DNA of 64,000 nucleotides, from NCBI GenBank assembly GCA_018818835.1, contig JAHIRD010000106.1, forward strand, positions 18,048-82,047, written 5' to 3'. The notes below the pieces were generated by a model, which saw nothing but the letters and a program-made list of their open reading frames with translations, was not told the DNA's origin and made no database searches. This stretch comes from Pseudomonadota bacterium (GTDB lineage: Bacteria > Desulfobacterota > Desulfobacteria > Desulfobacterales > Desulfolunaceae). Positions 56,560 to 64,000 of the stretch are shown here, one piece after another; the stretch's first letter is position 1, and each line of letters opens with the position of its first letter. The translations under genes were made by a program, and so were the position numbers.

Positions 56560-57944
56560 AACCAATCCGATCTGCTGGTAAACGGGGCAGTATACTGCTT
56601 GTCCAGCCGGGTGAGAGGGGGGGGCAGGACTTGTTCGGCAGACTCTGGCAACCCCTGGATCTGGCCAACAGCGCCGCACGTCTTGAACATGAGGGTTTTC
56701 ATGTCCGGATCATTGACAACCGGGTGGAAAACATCCGGCCATCTCAAATCGCCCGGATAGGAAACGGGTTTGATAAGATCTTTGTTACAAGCGCAGCGTT
56801 TGACCGGTGGCAATGCCCTCCTGTGGCTATCCCTGATTTTTTTCGTATCACAGATCCATTGGAAAAAAATAAATTATACATCATGGGACCCCACGTTACG
56901 GAGAGACCGGAAACCTTTTTAAAAAAGACCCGGGCCCGGGCAGCGATTTTGGGTGAACCCGAGAACTCGTTGGTTTCATTGTCACTTAACGACCAGGGAG
57001 GCGAGATGCACAGGGATCTTTGCAACATCGCTTATCTGGACAATGACGGGATGGTTCAAATTAGTAAACAGGGGCCAGGCCCCTCACACCATCGCACATG
57101 GCCCAGGCCTGCGTTTCATCTTCTGGATATGAAGCGCTACCATTATCCGCTGATGAAAAGACCCTTTACGATTTTGGAAGGGTCACGGGGCTGTCCCTTT
57201 CAATGCCGGTTTTGTTATAAAGGAATGCATCCATCTGTCTTTGTTCAGAAAAACCCCATGGATCTGGTTGATGAGGTCCTCGGCGTCAGGGATCGGTCAG
57301 GTATTTCCAATATCTATTTCATGGATTTGGAATTCGGCGTGAACACGGATTTTCTCCGTGAATTTTGTATGGGTATGATCCGTCAGAATACAGGAATCAA
57401 CTGGTGCTGCCAGATGCGGGTTACCGATGCGGATGATGAGCTGCTCCAGTTGATGCACACGGCCGGATGCTCTCTCATCCATTTTGGGGCAGAAACAGCG
57501 ACCCAGAGACTTTTGGATTGGTCCGGGAAGAACATCCGGCTTTGCGATTGTGAAAAGGCCGTGATGGGAGCAAAACGGGCAAATATAAGAACTGCACTTT
57601 TTTTCAGCCTGGGATTTCCAAATGAAAGTCCAAAGGAAATGGATGATACAGTGAACTGGGCCGTGGGGCTCAATCCCACCTATGCATCCTTTCATATGTT
57701 GATGCCAGTTCCTGGAACACACCTGCAGAGAAGTATGGTTTTTAATCCCGAATCCCTTCCCCATGACCGGTATCCCACATCCTGTGCCGAAGGTCATGAT
57801 GAACTGTTCTTGAGGAAAAAGGTGAGACACGCTTACGTCAGGTTTTACAGCAGGCCTCGCTATTTACTTGGTGCCCTCAGGGACCAGGGGATTTTGAAAC
57901 GACGCGCCTTTGAATTTTTTTTACGCGGGATCGGCTGTCGCTGA
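56556..57944 (+). CDS. B12-binding-type radical SAM protein
   Basis: 462 residues. N-terminal Rossmann-like B12-binding region (~12-150, GSILLVQPGE...), radical SAM domain with the 4Fe-4S cysteines Cys213, Cys217 and Cys220 in GCPFQCRFCYKG, GAETATQRLLDWSGKNI (SAM/strand motif) and FFSLGFPNESPKEMDDTV. Related to the P-methylase/BchE-like class that modifies unactivated carbons or phosphinates; product unknown. GTG start coupled to the exported protein gene. Confidence 0.87.
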   Translation: MKPIRSAGKRGSILLVQPGERGGQDLFGRLWQPLDLANSAARLEHEGFHVRIIDNRVENIRPSQIARIGNGFDKIFVTSAAFDRWQCPPVAIPDFFRITDPLEKNKLYIMGPHVTERPETFLKKTRARAAILGEPENSLVSLSLNDQGGEMHRDLCNIAYLDNDGMVQISKQGPGPSHHRTWPRPAFHLLDMKRYHYPLMKRPFTILEGSRGCPFQCRFCYKGMHPSVFVQKNPMDLVDEVLGVRDRSGISNIYFMDLEFGVNTDFLREFCMGMIRQNTGINWCCQMRVTDADDELLQLMHTAGCSLIHFGAETATQRLLDWSGKNIRLCDCEKAVMGAKRANIRTALFFSLGFPNESPKEMDDTVNWAVGLNPTYASFHMLMPVPGTHLQRSMVFNPESLPHDRYPTSCAEGHDELFLRKKVRHAYVRFYSRPRYLLGALRDQGILKRRAFEFFLRGIGCR

Positions 57945-57977
57945 TACATTTGATGGGTCAGGTTAGGGACCAAGGAT

Positions 57978-58127
57978 GATGGCGTCGTAAAAAGTCCCAT
58001 ATGCGGCGTTATAGTGTTTAGCCGGACGTTCGACATACGACCAAGTATGCCTTCACGCCCGGCCAAACACTATGCCTTGCCTATGGATCTTTTTCCATAG
58101 CCATCCGTCGACTTTTTACGAGTTCAT
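57978..58127 (+). repeat. Complete MITE-like element with terminal inverted repeats and 7-bp target duplication
   Basis: 150 bases. Left end GATGGCGTCGTAAAAAGTC, right end GACTTTTTACGAGTTCAT, an imperfect terminal inverted repeat. The interior is a long hairpin (ATAGTGTTTAGCCGG ... CCGGCCAAACACTAT). Flanked by CAAGGAT (57971-57977) and CAAGGAT (58128-58134). No coding sequence. Solo ends of the same element are at 3576, 22294 and 35601. Confidence 0.85.
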
Positions 58128-58138
58128 CAAGGATTGAC

Positions 58139-58924
58139 ATGATGGAAGACAGAAATTTTGATGATCTGGCAGAACGGCTTAAAACAAGGGTTTACGGGTC
58201 CCCCAAAGGCAGACTCCGCATTGATATGGTCTGGGAGGATCTGCTGCTGAACATACCCGGCATACAGCATTCAGTCCCCATGACGATTCTGGATGCCGGA
58301 GGGGGAATGGGCCAGATTAGCCTGAAGCTTGCACGTCTGGGTCACCAGATTGTTTTATGTGATATTTCGAAAAACATGATTGAGCAGGCCGAGGTTCTTT
58401 TCGGTGCCGAAAAACTGGAATCCTGTCTGACCCTTGTCCATGGACCATTCCAGAAGCTTCAACACGATTATGGTCAGGCCTTTGATTTGGTTTTGTCCCA
58501 TGCAGTTCTTGAGTGGCTGGCTGATCCCCGAGGATCTTTGAACGGTCTGATTCCATGCCTCAAGCCTCACGGATGGCTGTCTTTGTTGTTTTACAATGTG
58601 AACGCCCTGATTTTACAGAACGCCATCAAGGGGAATCTTAAAAAAATCAAGGAGAAGATGTTCAAAGGCAATGCAACGAGCCTGACGCCCCACCAGCCCC
58701 TTGATCCGGCCCAGGTGATGGACTGGCTTTCCTCATGCGGTCTTTCCATCGATCAGATCACAGGGATCCGGGTGTTTTACGATTATATGTATTCCGCTGT
58801 CCGTAAGGAGCGCTTATACGATGATATTTGGGAACTTGAGCACACATACTGTCGGCAAGAACCTTTTGCATTAATGGGGAAATATATTCATCTGATTGGA
58901 CATGATAAACAGGAGGACCGTTGA
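58139..58924 (+). CDS. cmoM: tRNA 5-carboxymethoxyuridine methyltransferase
   Basis: 261-residue class I methyltransferase that converts cmo5U34 to mcmo5U34 in tRNA. The N-terminus MMEDRNFDDLAERLKTRVYG closely resembles E. coli CmoM (MQDRNFDDIAEKFSRNIYG), with motif I LDAGGGMGQISLKLARLGHQ, SHAVLEWLADPRGSLNGLIP and YCRQEPFALMGKYIHLIG. AAGGAT, supplied by the target duplication of the repeat at 57978, precedes the ATG. Downstream MBL gene follows after 1 base. Confidence 0.95.
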   Translation: MMEDRNFDDLAERLKTRVYGSPKGRLRIDMVWEDLLLNIPGIQHSVPMTILDAGGGMGQISLKLARLGHQIVLCDISKNMIEQAEVLFGAEKLESCLTLVHGPFQKLQHDYGQAFDLVLSHAVLEWLADPRGSLNGLIPCLKPHGWLSLLFYNVNALILQNAIKGNLKKIKEKMFKGNATSLTPHQPLDPAQVMDWLSSCGLSIDQITGIRVFYDYMYSAVRKERLYDDIWELEHTYCRQEPFALMGKYIHLIGHDKQEDR

Positions 58925-58925
58925 C

Positions 58926-59552
58926 ATGACAACCTCATTGCTTAGTACCATTGAATGGATATGTCATTCAGCATTCAGGATTCAGGCAGAGCCTATTATT
59001 TACATCGATCCCTATGAGATCTCCCATGGACCCAAGGCAGATATTATCCTGATTTCACACAGTCATTACGATCACTGCTCTCCGGAGGATGTGAAAAAGA
59101 TTCAGAAAAAAGAAACCATTATTATCACGGAAAAAAGCAGTGTTAAAAAATTATCCGGTGATGTCCGTCAGGTTCAGCCCGGAGATTCGGTGGGAATATG
59201 TGGTGTGAAAATTGAAGCAGTCCCGGCCTACAACCTGAATAAAACGTTTCACCCCAAAAAAAACGGCTGGCTTGGTTTTATCATCGACATCCAGGGCCAG
59301 AGGATCTACCACGCCGGTGATACGGACCTGATTCCGGAGATGGAAGCCATCATGGCCGACATTGCCCTTCTTCCGGTGTCAGGAACCTTTGTGATGACCG
59401 CAGAGGAAGCTGTTCAAGCCGCTCTTTTGATCAAGCCCAAGGTGGTCATCCCCATGCATTACGGAAATGTGGTGGGTGACGTCAAGGATGCCCAGGCCTT
59501 CAAGAAAGGGCTGAAAGGAAAGATCGAAGTTGTTATCCCTGAGAAATTATAA
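58926..59552 (+). CDS. MBL-fold metal-dependent hydrolase (UPF0173-like)
   Basis: 208 residues. Metallo-beta-lactamase fold without signal peptide: HSHYDHC (HxHxDH, residues ~52-58), HAGDTDLIPEM, and the late histidine in PMHYGNVVGD. ATG at 58926 lies one base after the cmoM stop with AGGAGG upstream, which excludes the longer frame from 58896. Probably hydrolyses a phosphodiester or thioester; the group has no defined substrate. Confidence 0.88.
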   Translation: MTTSLLSTIEWICHSAFRIQAEPIIYIDPYEISHGPKADIILISHSHYDHCSPEDVKKIQKKETIIITEKSSVKKLSGDVRQVQPGDSVGICGVKIEAVPAYNLNKTFHPKKNGWLGFIIDIQGQRIYHAGDTDLIPEMEAIMADIALLPVSGTFVMTAEEAVQAALLIKPKVVIPMHYGNVVGDVKDAQAFKKGLKGKIEVVIPEKL

Positions 59553-59638
59553 AAAAAACAGCACGCTTTGACCTTATCTGTCAAACCTCCGTGTTAATTA
59601 TGGTCTTAAGATGAACCATAACATTCGGAGGATAGATT

Positions 59639-59818
59639 ATGACCAAACACATTCACCAGCGCGAGGAGTACTGCCAGGAATATCTGGAATACCATGGAAA
59701 CACGAGTATTCTGAGAATACGAAAATACCCCCGGAATGTGACCTTGAGAAAATGGCTTCTGTTTGACACGGTTGAAGATGCCCTGGATTATTTCAACAGC
59801 GAAATCGAGTATGGATAA
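59639..59818 (+). CDS. Small hypothetical protein (59 aa)
   Basis: ATG at 59639 with GGAGG 7 bases upstream; 59 codons to TAA at 59816-59818. Residues include EEYCQEYLEYHGNTSILRIR and FDTVEDALDYFNSEIEYG. Hydrophilic, mixed alpha/beta, no family recognised. The codon use and the clean ribosome site make it more likely real than the overlapping minus-strand frame at 59606-59875. Confidence 0.65.
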   Translation: MTKHIHQREEYCQEYLEYHGNTSILRIRKYPRNVTLRKWLLFDTVEDALDYFNSEIEYG

Positions 59819-59903
59819 AAAGAACCTTAGTATACTGATAACACAGTGAATAAGGATATGGGACCAGTTGGCCATATTAATATCTGATATTTACATGAAT
59901 CGA

Positions 59904-60887
59904 TCACGTGGATTGGGCCAGAATTTTTTCAGCTTCCTCACGGATGGACAGCCTCAGGGATTCGGGTTCAAGGACCTGGGCGTTTGAACCCCAGCTCAGG
60001 AGCCAGAACCTGATTTCATCGCTGCCCTCAACCTCGGCTTCAAACATGATGGAACCATTCTCCTGATCCGTTATCCTCTGGCTGGCATGCCATCGTTTTT
60101 CCCGGATATAGCCGGCCACTTCAGCTGAAAAAAGGACCTTGACCCGAAGGATGCTGCCTTTAAAAACACCGAAACTTGATTTCATGAAGTCCTCGGCATT
60201 GAAATCATCGGGTTTTTCAAAGACCTGATCGCTGACCTCAAGATCGCTGATTCTATCAAGGGCAAAGATCCGGACGGCGTTTCGAAGGGTGCAGTAGGCG
60301 ATCATGTAAAACGAGTCGTCAAAGAACCAGATGGTGTAGGGTGCCACCGTGCGGGTGCTTGTTTTGTTCCGACTCATGGTGTGGTAGCGGATATAAATAT
60401 AATGGCTGCTTTTCAATGCCTGGTTGATGGTCTCCAGGGTGTTTCGCAATTCACCGGATTCCTTGTAGGGCCTGTGGCCGATCTGGATGTTTTTTTCAAG
60501 ATCCTTCAGATAGGAGAGAAGCTCGTCGGGCAGCGATGTTTTGATTTTGTGAAACAGGGATTTCAGTGAGCTGTAGAACACGGTGTGCCTAAGAACTTTG
60601 AGCATATCCCGGGCAAGATAAAGGGACATCAACTCCGACAGGGTCATGGGAATAGGCATCTTTTCCCGTGCCGAATCCATGATCATCCACAGATTTTTTC
60701 CGTCCATGGTTTCGGTGTAAATGGGAAAGCCCGCTGTTTGAAGCGCTTCCAGATCCCTGTAAACGGTTCGGGGATGACAATCCAGCTCAAGCTCATCCAC
60801 CAGTTCGTTAACCGTTTTTCCATGATGTGCCGAAATCAGCGTCTGGATCACCTTCCATTGACGCCCCATCTGATCTCCTCGGGCCAT
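59904..60887 (-). CDS. WYL-domain transcriptional regulator
   Basis: 327 residues: N-terminal winged helix (VNELVDELELDCHPRTVYRD, HTH_11-like), WYL domain ~150-250 (APYTIWFFDDSFYMIAYCTL) and a C-terminal WCX module. Such proteins often sense oligonucleotides or other ligands. AAGGAA precedes the ATG. It is divergent from the CocE-like hydrolase over ~490 bases and may control it or itself. Confidence 0.9.
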   Translation of the reverse strand: MARGDQMGRQWKVIQTLISAHHGKTVNELVDELELDCHPRTVYRDLEALQTAGFPIYTETMDGKNLWMIMDSAREKMPIPMTLSELMSLYLARDMLKVLRHTVFYSSLKSLFHKIKTSLPDELLSYLKDLEKNIQIGHRPYKESGELRNTLETINQALKSSHYIYIRYHTMSRNKTSTRTVAPYTIWFFDDSFYMIAYCTLRNAVRIFALDRISDLEVSDQVFEKPDDFNAEDFMKSSFGVFKGSILRVKVLFSAEVAGYIREKRWHASQRITDQENGSIMFEAEVEGSDEIRFWLLSWGSNAQVLEPESLRLSIREEAEKILAQST

Positions 60888-61381
60888 GTTTCCAATTCCT
60901 TTTTTACCAAAATCGTTAAATATGAGTTAATTAAACCCCATAATAGGGTGTAATAGCCCCATTGATATTTTCTTCTTTGAATTCAGAATGATATATTTAC
61001 CATTCGTATTAATAGGGGTCGATTTTACCCCAATCCTAATTTTTCAGCCATAGCCTCGAATAGGTTGTATCCAGATAAGTTCTGGTTCGTTATGCGGAAT
61101 ACATCTTACTGGCACCTTTATTGCGTAAAGTCAAGGCGTGGGATAATTTAACCTTGGATGTAAACATTGTTCATTGTTTATTTGAACGACCATTAAATGA
61201 TTTTCAAAACGTATTTAATTCAGAATATAACGGGGTGGATAAACAACCCTTCAGAAAGACCTGTACTATATAATTGTTTTTTGCCTCAGATTCCTTGCCA
61301 TGAATACGTGATTGATCCGGGAGGAAGTGAGCATGTCGATGAAAAAAGTAAATTCTCATTCATAACAAAGAAAGGACTCGT
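60888..61381. other. Intergenic region with inverted repeats
   Basis: 494 bases without a gene I can support. Inverted pairs: GGGGT/ACCCC at 61015-61031 and GTTCA-N9-TGAAC at 61169-61187. Either could bind a regulator; no -35/-10 pair is clear. A 62-codon frame at 61197 has no ribosome site. Confidence 0.5.
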
Positions 61382-63703
61382 ATGAAAAATAAAATAAATC
61401 GATGGCACACGGCGGTGTTGGTACCGGGCATGATCGTTTTTGCGGTTTTTTTATTCAACGGTTTCGCTACAACATCACCCGTTACAGCCGAACAACTCCC
61501 GGAAACTCTGGAAGATGACATTGTCCAGGCGGTTGATGAGATGCAGGTTGAAAACTATGCGGTTGATCTCAACATTAGAATACCGATGACATCCAATGAA
61601 AACCCTGTGGGGTATGACACCGATCTATGGGCCACGGCCATCTACCACACTGACATAGACGAAGAAACCCAAAGCACAAAACGACCCACCATCCTTCTGG
61701 CCACGGCGTACCGACGGGAAATAATGGGGACCATGCGCTCCCTGTTTGCATTCTTTCCCAACGGGTACAACATTGTTGCGGTGGATATGAGGGGGACAGG
61801 CTCCGGTCCAGGTGTCTGGGATCCTCTCAATCCCGTGGAGCAATACGATGTGGCCTATCTGGTCGATCACTGGATTCCGAGCCAGCCCTGGTCCGACGGA
61901 GTTGTCGGCATGACCGGCGGTTCTTATGAAGCCATTCTGCAATTTCTGGCCGCAGGTCTGGTGGAGCTGGAATACAGCCCGGAAAAAGAGGACATGGTTC
62001 CCAAACATCTTAAAGCCATTGCCCCAATATCGGCTCTGTCCGATTGTTACAAGGATATTGCCATGCATGGGGGCAACTTTGATATTGAGTTTTTGTCCAT
62101 CTGGATCATGATCACCGATCTGACGAGCATCATTCCTCCGGACCTGTTTTTGGATTACACCACGAAATTCGTTATGAATGATGAGAACACGGAAGAAGCG
62201 ATGCAACTATGGGAGGACCATTACAATCAGACCCTGTGGCCTCTCAACTGGTTCGTCGTTCCGGAAAATGAATTCAAAAGTGACTGGTACGAGTTGAAAT
62301 CTCCCATGGTCATGTGGCCCCAGAAACCTGAGGGTGGCTGGAATTATGACCAAATGCCGCCTGATTACGGCAAGGGCGTGATTCCAAAAAATCTTCCCGT
62401 CTTCACGGCAACAGGATGGTTTGATATCTTTGAGCGGGGCTCATTCAATAATTATGAGTACGGGCTGGCCAATCATTCTGCGTCGGACAAGGCCATGATT
62501 GTGGGGCCCTGGTACCACATCGACGCGGCCTTTCTCATGGAGGGTGTTGACGGCCTGGGCCTTGTGGGAAGTGACGGAGGGATTTTTACTTGGGATATCC
62601 TGGTTCGATGGTTTGACTGGAAAATCAAAGGGAAAGATGATCCCTTCATGGAAGAGTATCCCGTGGCGCTCTATGTTTTGGGAGAAGACAAATGGCGGGC
62701 TGAAAAATCATGGCCTCTGCCCGAATCCCGGACCGAAGATAAAACCTACTTCCTGTCCAAAGACAGACCCTCCCTTATTTTAGGTGACTGGTTCTCTGTA
62801 TCCAACCGTTCGAATAACTACAAACTCGTATCCGAAACTTCCACATCCGATTATTACAACAAATTTTTCTGGTTTAAATACCCCAAGGCAGACCCTGAAC
62901 TGGAGCATGACCCGAACGATCTACACGGCGGCCCCTCACGGTCCTCCCAGCGTTGGTGTGGATTCTCACCGTCTACGACCATCTCACAACTGTTAAAATA
63001 CGATCTGAAGTTGATTGATGACAGGAGGCGTTCCTGGGAAGACGAACGTGAAGATGAAACGGGCGTTCTCACCTTTACAACCGAACCGTTGAAGGAAGAC
63101 ATGGAAATCGTCGGCTCCCTCAAGCTGAGCTTCTGGGCATCCACGGAATTTACCGATCCCCTCACCCAGAAAAAAATAGACGAGTTTCTCGATATCATCA
63201 GGGACCAGTACAATCTCGAAGGCAATGAAACGGCCATTATGAGCTTTCTGGACCGATGGGATGTCCAGTGGGTGGTCGAAGTCAATGATGTTTTCCCCGG
63301 CGGACGGGCCAGAAACATCACCTCGGGCTGGTTGAGTGCAGCGCACAGGCCCTACGACCCGGCCGATCCCACCTCCGTTGACCCGAACTATGTCGCCTTT
63401 GATCCCTTTTACGATTACCCGGACAAACATCCGGATCCCATCGATGAAAACACCGCCTACAAGTATGTCATAGAAATTTGGCCTACAAACAACGTGTTTA
63501 AAAAGGGACATCGCATCCGATTGAGCCTCTCGGCTTCCGATTTCCCACATTTCCTCCCGGTCCTTCGGCCGTCCAACAACACTATCATCCTGGACGACTC
63601 ACATAAGGCACGCCTTGACTTCCAGGTGGCCAACAAAAACGGGGAAGGTGTGACGTGGAAATGGATTGACGATATAAGCGATTATCTGTTGAACGGTAAA
63701 TGA
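61382..63703 (+). CDS. CocE/NonD-type alpha/beta hydrolase (S15 family), exported
   Basis: 773 residues. Signal peptide ~1-36 (AVLVPGMIVFAVFLFNGFAT). Hydrolase domain with AVDMRGTGSGPG (oxyanion region) and nucleophile Ser181 in MTGGSYEA; family members usually have GGSYGG or similar, so the Ala is a small departure. Further landmarks YHIDAAF and the C-terminal jelly-roll PepX_C domain (EPLKEDMEIVGSLKLSFWAS, GHRIRLSLSASDFPHF). Acts on esters or peptides outside the cytoplasm; substrate unknown. AAAGGA before the ATG. Confidence 0.88.
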   Translation: MKNKINRWHTAVLVPGMIVFAVFLFNGFATTSPVTAEQLPETLEDDIVQAVDEMQVENYAVDLNIRIPMTSNENPVGYDTDLWATAIYHTDIDEETQSTKRPTILLATAYRREIMGTMRSLFAFFPNGYNIVAVDMRGTGSGPGVWDPLNPVEQYDVAYLVDHWIPSQPWSDGVVGMTGGSYEAILQFLAAGLVELEYSPEKEDMVPKHLKAIAPISALSDCYKDIAMHGGNFDIEFLSIWIMITDLTSIIPPDLFLDYTTKFVMNDENTEEAMQLWEDHYNQTLWPLNWFVVPENEFKSDWYELKSPMVMWPQKPEGGWNYDQMPPDYGKGVIPKNLPVFTATGWFDIFERGSFNNYEYGLANHSASDKAMIVGPWYHIDAAFLMEGVDGLGLVGSDGGIFTWDILVRWFDWKIKGKDDPFMEEYPVALYVLGEDKWRAEKSWPLPESRTEDKTYFLSKDRPSLILGDWFSVSNRSNNYKLVSETSTSDYYNKFFWFKYPKADPELEHDPNDLHGGPSRSSQRWCGFSPSTTISQLLKYDLKLIDDRRRSWEDEREDETGVLTFTTEPLKEDMEIVGSLKLSFWASTEFTDPLTQKKIDEFLDIIRDQYNLEGNETAIMSFLDRWDVQWVVEVNDVFPGGRARNITSGWLSAAHRPYDPADPTSVDPNYVAFDPFYDYPDKHPDPIDENTAYKYVIEIWPTNNVFKKGHRIRLSLSASDFPHFLPVLRPSNNTIILDDSHKARLDFQVANKNGEGVTWKWIDDISDYLLNGK

Positions 63704-63735
63704 TACTGATACTATGTAACGATTGACATGATTTA

Positions 63736-63776
63736 CAGTATGTCTCCCCTGTCTGCTAAGCGGGGGAGACATACTG
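63736..63776 (+). terminator. Strong hairpin after the CocE-like gene
   Basis: 14-bp perfect stem CAGTATGTCTCCCC / GGGGAGACATACTG around a 13-base loop, 33 bases after the stop. No T-run follows, so it may be only a hairpin, but group II introns of some classes insert behind such structures. Confidence 0.6.
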
Positions 63777-63778
63777 GG

Positions 63779-63834
63779 GCGTTGGGGACATGCCAATAGA
63801 GGCGTTGGGGCGCATTGGGGACAGGCCAATAGTG
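63779..63834 (+). repeat. Imperfect direct repeat before the intron
   Basis: Two 23-base units (63779-63801 and 63812-63834) sharing GC-TTGGGGACA-GCCAATAG with three mismatches. TTGGGGACAGGC-type repeats are common near REP-associated transposases; no transposase is visible here. Confidence 0.6.
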
Positions 63835-64000
63835 CGGCCGGGCAAGGTCGTGTAATCGAACGGGTGAGAATCCCGTCCCGGAAGGAAGGCCATCCACCGG
63901 GTAGCGAGTCTTTGGAGGCGATGTGGTAACACAGCGCTTTAAGCGTAGGACAGCGAGCAGATAGGCCGTAAGCCAAAAAAGGATGAAGGGATTGAGCCTC
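63832..64000 (+). mobile_element. 5' part of a probable group II intron (continues past the window)
   Basis: Begins GTGCGGCC (GUGYG 5' consensus). The following segment has a hairpin-rich domain I pattern, including AACGGGTGAGAATCCCGTC, GGTAGCGAGTCTTTGGAGGC and GCGCTTTAAGCGTAGGACAG followed by GATAGGCCGTAAGCC, as in ribozyme domain I of bacterial retroelements. The reverse transcriptase ORF would lie beyond 64000. The class cannot be fixed from this part; the exact 5' boundary may shift within the direct repeat. Confidence 0.65.

Noticed and set aside
59606..59875. An 89-codon minus-strand hydrophobic frame
   Set aside because: Antisense to the small gene at 59639-59818, which has a proper ribosome site; no ribosome site on the minus strand.
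61197..61385. A small gene before the CocE-like hydrolase
   Set aside because: No ribosome site, and it overlaps the hydrolase ribosome site and start.
63850..63900. A possible cobalamin riboswitch because of GGTGAGAATCCCG
   Set aside because: The B12 box and the other conserved helices are absent, while the surrounding sequence and the GUGCG start fit a group II intron better.

Overview
The window looks like chromosomal DNA of a sulfate-reducing Desulfobacterota, most likely in or near the Desulfobacteraceae. This is inference from gene content, since no rRNA or other phylogenetic marker was compared. It holds a Gram-negative Kdo/heptose LPS pathway, a selenocysteine-containing SelD, an F0 operon (atpZ-atpI-atpB-atpE) separated from F1, NADP-isocitrate dehydrogenase, fatty-acid activation and oxidation genes, DUF4416, DUF6165 and DUF2232 proteins, and dispersed short repeats. 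There are no tRNA or rRNA genes and no CRISPR array that I can see.

Layout. 1-1.5 kb: 5' part of a chemotaxis receptor. 1.6-19.5 kb: a large LPS/lipid A/core locus with a DUF6165 gene, three GT9 genes (one only a fragment), Kdo kinase, UDP-xylose synthase, a KdtX-like GT2, an O-antigen ligase, three GT4 genes, a second GT2, a LapC/YejM-like membrane protein, an LpxL-type acyltransferase, kdsB and waaA. Remnants of a GT4 gene and of a kdsB gene bracket the 6.8-16.1 kb block, and an intact convergent GT4/kdsB pair lies just to the right. 19.6-24.4 kb: housekeeping genes (Trm112-like, DUF4416, yicC, remA, gmk, rlmB, icd). 24.5-28.8 kb: comF, a nitrilase-type amidase, pgeF, pyrK and selD in a tightly coupled row. 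29-30.7 kb: the F0 operon. 30.9-39.3 kb: an FHA protein, uvrA and pdxA, a divergent dnaA paralogue behind an AT-only tract, and a GlcD-type oxidase. 39.4-45.9 kb (minus strand): suhB, hflX, dnaB, and rpsF-rpsR-DUF2232-rplI. 46.3-51.8 kb: two acyl-CoA dehydrogenases and a long-chain acyl-CoA ligase with a TetR regulator. 52-63.7 kb: a secreted metallopeptidase/propeller/barrel fusion, a cNMP-binding protein, an exported protein coupled to a B12-type radical SAM enzyme, cmoM, an MBL hydrolase, a WYL regulator and a CocE/S15 hydrolase. The last ~170 bases look like the 5' end of a group II intron.

How the genes work together. kdsB and waaA make and transfer Kdo, kdkA phosphorylates it, GT9 enzymes add heptose, the GT2/GT4 enzymes extend the core and waaL ligates O-antigen. 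lpxL acylates lipid A, and the LapC-like protein may regulate LPS supply. The acyl-CoA genes fit beta-oxidation in a complete oxidiser, with icd serving the TCA cycle or biosynthesis.

The most unusual signals are the split GT4/kdsB remnants flanking the LPS block, SelD carrying its own selenocysteine, a 150-bp MITE whose target duplication restores the Shine-Dalgarno of cmoM, a collapsed four-helix-bundle (S23/IVP-like) gene between inverted repeats, a DnaA paralogue with an altered DNA-recognition signature, and the outer-membrane-type metallopeptidase fusion. I did not find a clearly new multigene defence or biosynthetic system.
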